Assembly (NCBI GenBank): GCA_029168955.1
Contig: JAPDOI010000704.1
Span: 240,761-304,760, forward strand
Origin: Aplectana chamaeleonis
Lineage: Eukaryota; Nematoda; Chromadorea; Rhabditida; Cosmocercidae
Reading direction: 5' to 3'
DNA length: 64,000 bases
The notes under the pieces were generated by a model, which was not told the origin of the DNA, searched no databases, and was given only the letters and a program-made list of their open reading frames with translations. This document shows, in pieces, positions 24,301 through 33,300 of the stretch; positions within the stretch are counted from its first letter, which is position 1, and the number at the start of each line of letters is the position of its first letter. The translations under genes were made by a program, and so were the position numbers.

Positions 24301-27300
24301 ATCGAAATTTAAATTAGGGAGTTTCGCGGTGCTAAAACGTGCGGAAAACCAAGTCCTGAACCCAACAAAACTAAAAACCCAATAACCCATGCTCACTCTA
24401 AGGCGAGTGAATTGGGACCTAGGGGTTCAACGATGCTCCTCCGAGTAAGGGGCTTCTTTCATCGAGTTTTTGTCTATGTTATCGTCGCTGTGGATTGAAC
24501 ATGGAATACTCCGTTCCGGAGAGCTGCATGAAAGATGTTGAATAACGCTGGAGTTGAACACCATGCAGCTTGAAAATCTCCCTGAAAGTGGAGGTAATCG
24601 TTCCACAAGGGAGACCCAGACTAGCATGCGTATCTGCAGAATTGAGAAAATGCAAGCAGCGGGGCGCTCCGACTCACCAGCAACTTGCCGCACACCTTGT
24701 CTACCGACGTAAAATGTGTCCGAATGAGACTGGTCAACCATGCAGCCGGCGTGTGTGGCAGGCGGCTGTCGCGTGTGCCGCTCTCATTGTCAGACGAGTG
24801 TTCAAACCGCTGCCACCCCTCTCCCCTCGACAGCAGCGCTGATTGATCAACAAAGTTGGCTTGCTGACAGCCGCTGCCGGCTCCCTCCTAGTCAATGACT
24901 GCTGGGGAAGGCTCGCTGTCGTTTCGCATGCTTGTCCGAGAGCTTCATACGCCACAGCCTCCTGCCGCGTACGCCGGCCGCATGGTTGACCAGTCTCATT
25001 CGGACACACTTTAGCGAGCCTGGCTCACTGCTGTTCCTCTCCAAGGAAGGTGGAACCACATGTCATGATTGGATGCTGACAATTTACATATGATCGGTCT
25101 ATCAATATAAAGCGTGAAATGAAAGTGTTTTCTGAGAAATCCTTGTAAAAAATCACGATTCTGCAAGTGTTCGTATATTTATGGAACGATTGAAAATCAT
25201 GTTCAGGGCCCCGTAGGTGCATAAAATATGTTCAAGAAAGCTAACTATCAACGAAGCTACGGTTTTCAGGGTCGCAGAAAACAGTGGTAACATTTTTGTA
25301 TCTCAGAAATTGCTGCGACTTTCAGAAACCTCAATTTTGGGGGTGTTCGTATATTTATGGAACGGAGGTTCTGCGAGTTTATTAATCTATTTATTTATTT
25401 ATTTTATTATTTGTTTATTTACTTATTTACTACGTTCAAATGTACTGGTCTATACAAGAAGAAACACCGAGTGGAACAGATCCATGGAGATTGCAATTTA
25501 GAAATATATAATCAAAACCAGAAAAACAAATCATTGATAAGAAAAAGAAATCGCTGTAAAAGAGAGCTAAACTGAGAAATCCAATCACCAGCAACCGCTA
25601 AGACTGAGAATGCGTATCGAGGATGTCATCACTAGACTAAAACTTCTCATGCTTCATATAGGCCGTGTTCACAATACATGCCAACTAAGCTGAGCTTGGC
25701 CGTGTCAGCCAGCTACATATGACGCATGACACCATTACTGGAACCTCGGATCATGGGCTTACTGGACTACTCTCGCGGAACTAGTAAACTAACCAAGCTG
25801 CCGTGGGAATGTAAATAAGTGATTTCTTCTGAAGGGTGAGGGAACAAGGACAACCCTCACTTCAGAAGTCGGCACCATTCCTGAAAAAAATCGGAATTTC
25901 ATGGCATGCCCTACAAACAGCGACTTTAATAAAACAAGAACACTAAAAGGGCTCGAAACTAGAGCAGAAATCCGAACCACTGGTAACACTGGTTGCAAAT
26001 CCATTACAATTGTTTGTGTAAACCTCCCGTTCCTTACATATTATAAGCGGCGTGGTGTGTCTGTCCGACTGTCTGGCACGTCCGACCGACGTCTGTTTGA
26101 CCGGTGTTCAAATTTCCCGCAAAATTTTTCACCTTCAGTCGGAGCGCGTTATTGTTTCAACAAAACATTAGGAAAGTCGCGGAAAGTGAGTGGGGTTCAG
26201 GAAGAGCGCGCACACCATTGCGATCGTGTTGGGACCACCCTAGCCGTTGCATATTGAGTCCTTCGAGCTAATTTCGTTATTGATCGCGGTGGGACCACCC
26301 TAGCTGTTGCGTTTTTAGTCCGTTTAGCTACCTTCGTAATGAATCGAGGTGGGACCACCCTAGCTGTTGCGTATTTAGTCCGTTTAGCTACCTTCGTAAT
26401 GAATCGAGGTGGGCCACCCTAGCCGTTGCATATTAAGTCCTTCGAGCTAACTTCGTTGTTGATCGCGGTGGGACCACCCTAGCTGTTGCGTATTTAGTCC
26501 GTTTAGCTACCTTCGTAATGAATCGAGGTGGGACCACCCTAGCTGTTGCGTATTTAGTCCGTTTAGCTACCTTCGTAATGAATCGAGGTGGGCCACCCTA
26601 GCCGTTGCATATTGAGTCCTCCGAGCTAACTTCGTTGTTGATCGCGGTGGGACCACCCTAGCTGTTGCGTATTTAGTCCGTTTAGCTACCTTCGTAATGA
26701 ATCGAGGTGGGACCACCCTAGCTGTTGCGTATTTAGTCCGTTTAGCTACCTTCGTAATGAATCGAGGTGGGCCACCCTAGCCGTTGCATATTGAGTCCTT
26801 CGAGCTAACTTCGTTGTTGATCGCGGTGGGACCACCCTAGCTGTTGCGTATTTAGTCCGTTTAGCTACCTTCGTAATGAATCGAGGTGGGACCACCCTAG
26901 CCGTTGCATATTGAGTCCTTCGAGCTAACTTCGTTATTGATCGTGGTGGGACCACCCTAGCTGTTGCGTATTTATTCCTTTTGGCTACCTTCCTTATAAA
27001 TCGAGAAATGACCACATTAGCTATCAAAGTGACGCCTAGAACGTGCATGGAGCTGAAGGACCACCACGAGTTACTTTTTGAAAGTGGGCGGGGCTTCGGG
27101 TTCACCGTAAGGTTCGAGTCATTGGAAATAGAAAGTAGCCGCGGTCTGACCTGTTTTAACGAAAGCAAACGCGAATCCAGCAAATCCTCGCCCTTATCCT
27201 AATCCTCATGTATATTAATGGGCGTGGTGATGTGTCTGACCACTAAAGCTGTTGCATATGATGTTTTTTAGCTTCCCATTGAAGTAGATCGTATTAAGGA

Positions 27301-30300
27301 GTATTGGGTGGAGTATCATAGACTTTATAAATCTACCTACATGTCACATTGCTGTGCACAGTCCTATCTCCATTCTCGCACAGTATGTTTCGCCATAGTG
27401 TGGGTCTGCGAAACTATCTGTGCGTATGCACGCATGCACGGGTGAATAAATGACACTCAGAAATTCCAGAATTTTTGTCATAAAGTAGAGAGCGCCAATT
27501 TGGAGAACGTCGTAGAAAACGAGTAGAGGTTCAGAAGGAGCACGCACAGCGCCGTGGAAAGCGAGTAAGTGGTCTATGAACAGCGCGCACAGTGTCATGG
27601 AAGATGAATAGGGGTTCACAAAGTGTGTGCAGTGTCGTTGGTAGGGAGAAGGGTACAGGAGGAGCACGTTTAGCGTCGTGGAAGTAATTAGGGGTCCAGG
27701 AGGTGCGCGATGTGCCGCTGGAGGGAGTACGGTTACGAGGTTTAAGAGAAGCGCTCACACGGTCGATGAAGGTGACTGGGATTAGAAGGGTGTGTACACT
27801 CCAGTAGAAAAGGTGTGTATGGGTTTAGAAGGAGCCCGCACAACGTTCGGGAGAGTGTTTTGAGCTTGGAAGGAAGTGCACATCCTATTTTTTGGAGGTG
27901 TATAGGGGTTAAGGAAAATCGAATCGTTGAGAAAAGTTACTAGAGCTGGAAAAAGTGTGCGTACACCACTTCGGAAGGTGTATGATGAATAAGGAGGAGC
28001 GAGAACAACGTTTGGGATACCGATTGGGTCATGGAAGGGTGTGCAGATCCCTCCGTTTAAGGTCTCCGCTTGAAGTTGTATAGGGGTTGAAAAGGAGCGC
28101 CCACAACGTCGGGAAATTATTAGAAATTAAATGAGTCTGCGCACACATTTACTGAAGAAGTATAGGGATTTGAGAAAATTGAGTGGAATTTTTTTTTCAT
28201 AGGCAGAGGTACAGAAGCTGCAGGAGCGAGCGCTCAACATCAGTGAGATTGTGGGTATAATATCAAAATGCTTTCGTGTGGCAGCTTGAGGAATCTGATG
28301 ACTTTCTTAAAACTACCTGCATTGAAAGAAATGCTTTCACAGAAATCGAACAGATAAGTTGCGAGATTTGTAGCAGAGGGCAAATAAGGAGAGGGGAGTG
28401 CATTTTGAGCATCAACTACCATTTTTGACTCTTCATATGAATGAGAAAGGCAGCCGATTGGCGACATTGAGGCAAACTGATCAGACTTTCCATTTACACT
28501 TGATTTCTTTACACAATCCTGAAAGCTTTTTTCAGAAAGCAGTCAAACTCCGAGGCACTACTTAAAAACTTTACATTTTGACAAAACACCAGTTGCGGCT
28601 GTCGATTATGGCGAAATATCACCTCTGATAGCGATGGTCGGAAAAAGGACGCTCACTTCTACCAAGCTGCAAAGATCTTCAACAAAGCCTCGGTCTTTAT
28701 AATGGGTGGAAATCGAACGCCGCGCAGCGGCGTGAGTGCATGTGCGAGCGCCGCGAAGCGGCGCGAGTTCCAGTTTCGTTGAACACCGCGAAGCGGTGTG
28801 AGACGAAACTGGTATACATATATCCAAGAAATCATCTTGAGGAAAAAAACCATTAAATCTTGCGGAACATCTATAATCAACAGTGCATTTGCTCCTGAAT
28901 ACGAAAGTGTAATAGTAAAAAACAAATAATCATTATGTATTAATTTTTCAAAAGATCTGAAACATTCAATTTCCGGAACTCCGCACAAAAATACTTTGGC
29001 AGGATATAAATTCTATGGTAAGCTGATTCAGCCATCGCGCACTCCTGGTGAAGCGTGAGTTGGACACAACCTTCAAAGACTGACTTTTCAGATCAAGATG
29101 ATAGACTGCTAAACCACCATTGCATGGCTTGAAGACCCAGTATATATTTGTTAGCTCTGAGTCTTACTTCTATACGAATAATTGGATAACTTAGCATTAG
29201 ATAATGCTCTACTCTTCTCTGCTATAATCTTCTCGTATTGAGAATGCGGAGACTATCTCTATAAGGTAGAAGTTTCGCGGGTTAGATCGGATTTGGGAAG
29301 GCTCGATAAAGTAGTAATCTTTTGAATGTTTGTTGAACTCTCTCCAACCAAGATATCAGGTGACATTGGGGTCTCAAGCTTTGCCAACTATCTCCTCTTG
29401 GTACAAACGCTGGATTGAGAAGAAAAAACCAAGTATGGTTTTCTGCGCAGACGCTGCCTTCAAAGACAGCTGGAACCGTCTGCGAAGGCAGGGAGAGTTT
29501 GCTGGGTCACCAACGCATTACTGTGAAGATATAGCAGGTTGAATGTCTCAAATCTCGTCAAAAGAGACAAGCCATCCGTCGGTCAGATGGCTTAATTTGC
29601 TGGCAGCCATAATTTGATGAAGGGATTCCTTGCCTTATAGCTCCAAAAAAAGCTTCATTCAAAAAACCGACATGGCGTGAATTCAAACATCACTGTCGAC
29701 TACCTTCAACCTTGACTTCCTTCACAAGTTGCGGTTTCAAAAAGGCTCTTCGCCGTTTTTCTTTGCTGGACAGATGTACCCATTCAAAAATTTGGAAAAA
29801 TAGCCTATGGTTTCTTGCAAGAGATAACAGCATAAATAGGCCCGCACGGCCCCTATCGAGACGTCAACGTTGTTTGGAGCGCTAAAAATATCCAGGATGA
29901 CAATATTCAAGCAACCCTGTCTCCCACGCCCGTATTTTGCCACCCCTTCGAGTAACAGAATGAGAGTTGATACTTGAGAAAACATGTGATAATTGAAATT
30001 AGTATACGAGAGAAACAGCTTGATTCACCTGACTGTAACATTTCTTAATGCCGAGTAATTCCCATCCATTTTCAAGGACGCCGTTCTACTACGGCTGGCT
30101 TTTCAAATGGAGGATTTCATCGGTAAATAGTCATGTCATATTCGGGTTAACTGATCTGTTTCTCTCGTGCACTCCCTTTTAATAGCGCTTTCACACGAGA
30201 ATATCACATGTTTTCTCAAGTTTAACATTGCATTCTGTTACGGAAAGGGATGAGAAAATACGGGTGTGTGAGACATGATTGCTCAAATAATGTCATCCTG

Positions 30301-33300
30301 GATGTTTTTCAGCTCTTCAAACGTCGCTGACGTCTCGATAGGGGTAGTGCGGACCTAGTTATGCTGTGATCTCGGCCATGTTTAGGAGCGTGTGTGCTGC
30401 CTTTAAGCGAGCTATCGAATAATACTCCGCGATCTCGGACGCATGTCTCCATTTTCAAGACACATGTCTCCGTTCGCTTTAAATGTCATGGGTGTAGATG
30501 GACCCAGATTGGAAGAAGACCGAGTTTCATAAGGGGTCTGCAGAGTTGCACCGACCGCCGAGTGGTCGCCGAGCGTCAGCCTTGAAGCCACACACCGCGC
30601 CGCCCCGCTCTCCAAACAGGCCGCGTCAACTCAATGCGATGACGCACAATTGCAGATTAGTCCACGCTGTTTTGCTATTACCATTGCTAATGTTCCGCAC
30701 GCCCTGGAATTCGCAACAACTTAATGCATTCTTTCCCTTAAAAATAAAAGGAAATAACAGTCTACAGATATGAGATTTCACATAGTGTCATAATTGGAAG
30801 CTAGTTGCTATTTTACCCGCTTTTTGTTCCGTTTAGAAAATTACGTATTCGCTTTCCAAATAGGTAATTGGTTCGACAATTGAAGTTTTTCGAATATTTG
30901 ATTTGTACGGAAATCAGAGCTGCTCAGTTTAGCTAGCATCCATCTGAATCGGAAAACTGAAACGTTTGATCCTTGCAAAATCGATCGATTTCATGTGACG
31001 ATAACTTAACTTTAACTTTATTACATGCAATAATGCATGTGAAAAGATGTGAAGTAAAGCGGGCAGGTGAAAAAGTGATGTAAAAAATCGAAATGAGCCG
31101 ATTAAACGAATAAATAAAACAGCGTGAAGGCCAAGAGGACCGAGGAGTAGAATTAAAAATAGTTTCTCATCGGTGCAGGTAACTTCTAAGATCTGTTTTG
31201 AATTTAGCAAAGTTATGCGAAACGTGCATTGATCTGCTCATCTTCACATACTCCATGCCAGCCCTAAACGTGAAAAGTTTCCCCAAACGGAAGCATGCGG
31301 CTGTCGAAGTTTAAGCTCGAATCTTTCCCCTCTCGTATTAGATTCAACCAGTTGGAAGAATAAACTAGTTTTGAGGCGTAGTCTGCCCCGGGTTATGTTA
31401 TATACCAGGATAAGGTCATTCCTTCTGCGTCTGTTCTGTAGTGTGTCCAAATTTAGCATACCATTTCTAACAGTACTACGAGGAATGCTCCCATAAGTGA
31501 AATCCAAAGATCTTATAAAAACCTTTCTTGTGAAATTGTTTTGTACTCGTTCTAATTTATTAACATAACTTTTCTTGTGGGGGAAGTAAATACATGTACC
31601 ATACTCCAAAATTGATTGAACGTAAATTTTGAACGCCTTAATGAGTAATGACGGGTCCTTTGTTTTCAATGACTTGAACAGAAGAAAAAGTTTATGTTCG
31701 GCTTTTGCTACGATACTATCAACACGCTTATCAAAACTAAGGTTAGAATCTTTGAGAAATCCCAAATCTCTAACTGAATGAGCTTTTTCAAGTGGCAGTC
31801 CATTAATTAAGTATTGCGACTTTGGATTAGACCGACCTGAGTGAAGAACCTTGGTTTTATGAAAGGATAGTGGGAGAACATTGTGTTTGTTATCAGTTCT
31901 GTATCAGAGTTGATTTACCGTCCTCCACTGTACTTTAGATTTTTAGATCTTCAGCGAACATTGTAAATTGATGCCTACGTTTTCAATAGTACTTGGGAGG
32001 TCAAAAGTATAGATATTAAACAGAATAGGAGACAAATCACTTCCCTGTGGTACACCACTGTGAGCCGTTTTAACACAAGAAAATGAACCATTGACATTGA
32101 CTTGAGATGTGCGTTGTTCCAGAAAAGCTTGAATCCAGGTAACGATCCTCGGATGAATGCCTATTTGAGTCAGTTTATTCAATAACTTGTTGTGAATGAC
32201 TTTGTCAAATGCTTTTTCGAAATCGAAATAAATAATATCCATGTGAAGGAGGTTGTGGTGGGGCGCTCGCCTGAGTTGTGGTTGCCACGCCGGTCTTTTG
32301 GGTTGTCGACGGCGTTCACCTCAAACTTGGGTAATTAAATCTTTATTAATGACAATAGATAACAACGAATATAAAGAGTATTGAGAGACTACTGCCATGA
32401 AGAACTCGTCCAGAGAGGGAGAGAGAGAGCACCGCCTATGGGACAGACCAGAGATATTGTGGGACCCAAGGACCAAGGTAGAGGAAAAGCCCGGGGGCCG
32501 GCGGACGGCGCACGGGCTCCGACTGGATGGGCGCAGCTTATATACCCCTCGGGATGAGCGCAGAGATACTACGGCGAGATACACGTCCCACGAGGAGGGC
32601 GAGCAGAGACGCAGGAAGATCTGCTGAGGAGATAAGGAGTGCAGGCGCGAGAGCGAGATCCGCAGCGGCGATAACGTGGGATCGAGATCCGCAGCGGAGA
32701 TAGCGTGAGAGAGGAGTCCGCTGCGATTGGTATTGGCTACATCGATTGGTTGCATAGAAACGAGTCAACATTTAGATCTACATGATTACATAATAATAGT
32801 TAACATAGGTAACTAAAAGATGAAAATAGAGAAGGGATTCTCCATACTCCGCACGGGCAAAAGGTGCGTGGTGGGGATACGGCGAAGTCCCTGCGTCGTT
32901 GTCGCTCGTCCTTGTCCGCGCTGGCGTCGGTCGTCATTGTCCACGTCGTCGTCGGCTATGGTCGATCGTCCTCGTGCGCGTCGTCTTCGTTAGTTGTCGA
33001 TCGTCCGCAAATAGGTTGACTCCCGTTGCGGTAAAGTTGTCGTTGGCGGGGAGACCCAATTGAACTTGTGGCACTCATGACATCGAATTTTGCCCACTTC
33101 AGTGCTACGTGGAGTGGGCTCTGCCGGGCGCAGGAAGTTGCATTCTGTGTGTAGAACTGTTTGTGGTCCATGGCTGCTAGAGTTGCGGTTAAATAGTTGA
33201 CAAATATATGGGATTAGTATATATGTGAGCTGTGTCCGGAGCCCGCTCAGAGAATTTTTTCCGGCTGTTTTCTTTTCCGAGTTGCTCGGGATATGAGGCG

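Noticed and set aside
26222..27000. CRISPR-like array
   Set aside because: No unique spacers; contiguous eukaryotic satellite monomers.
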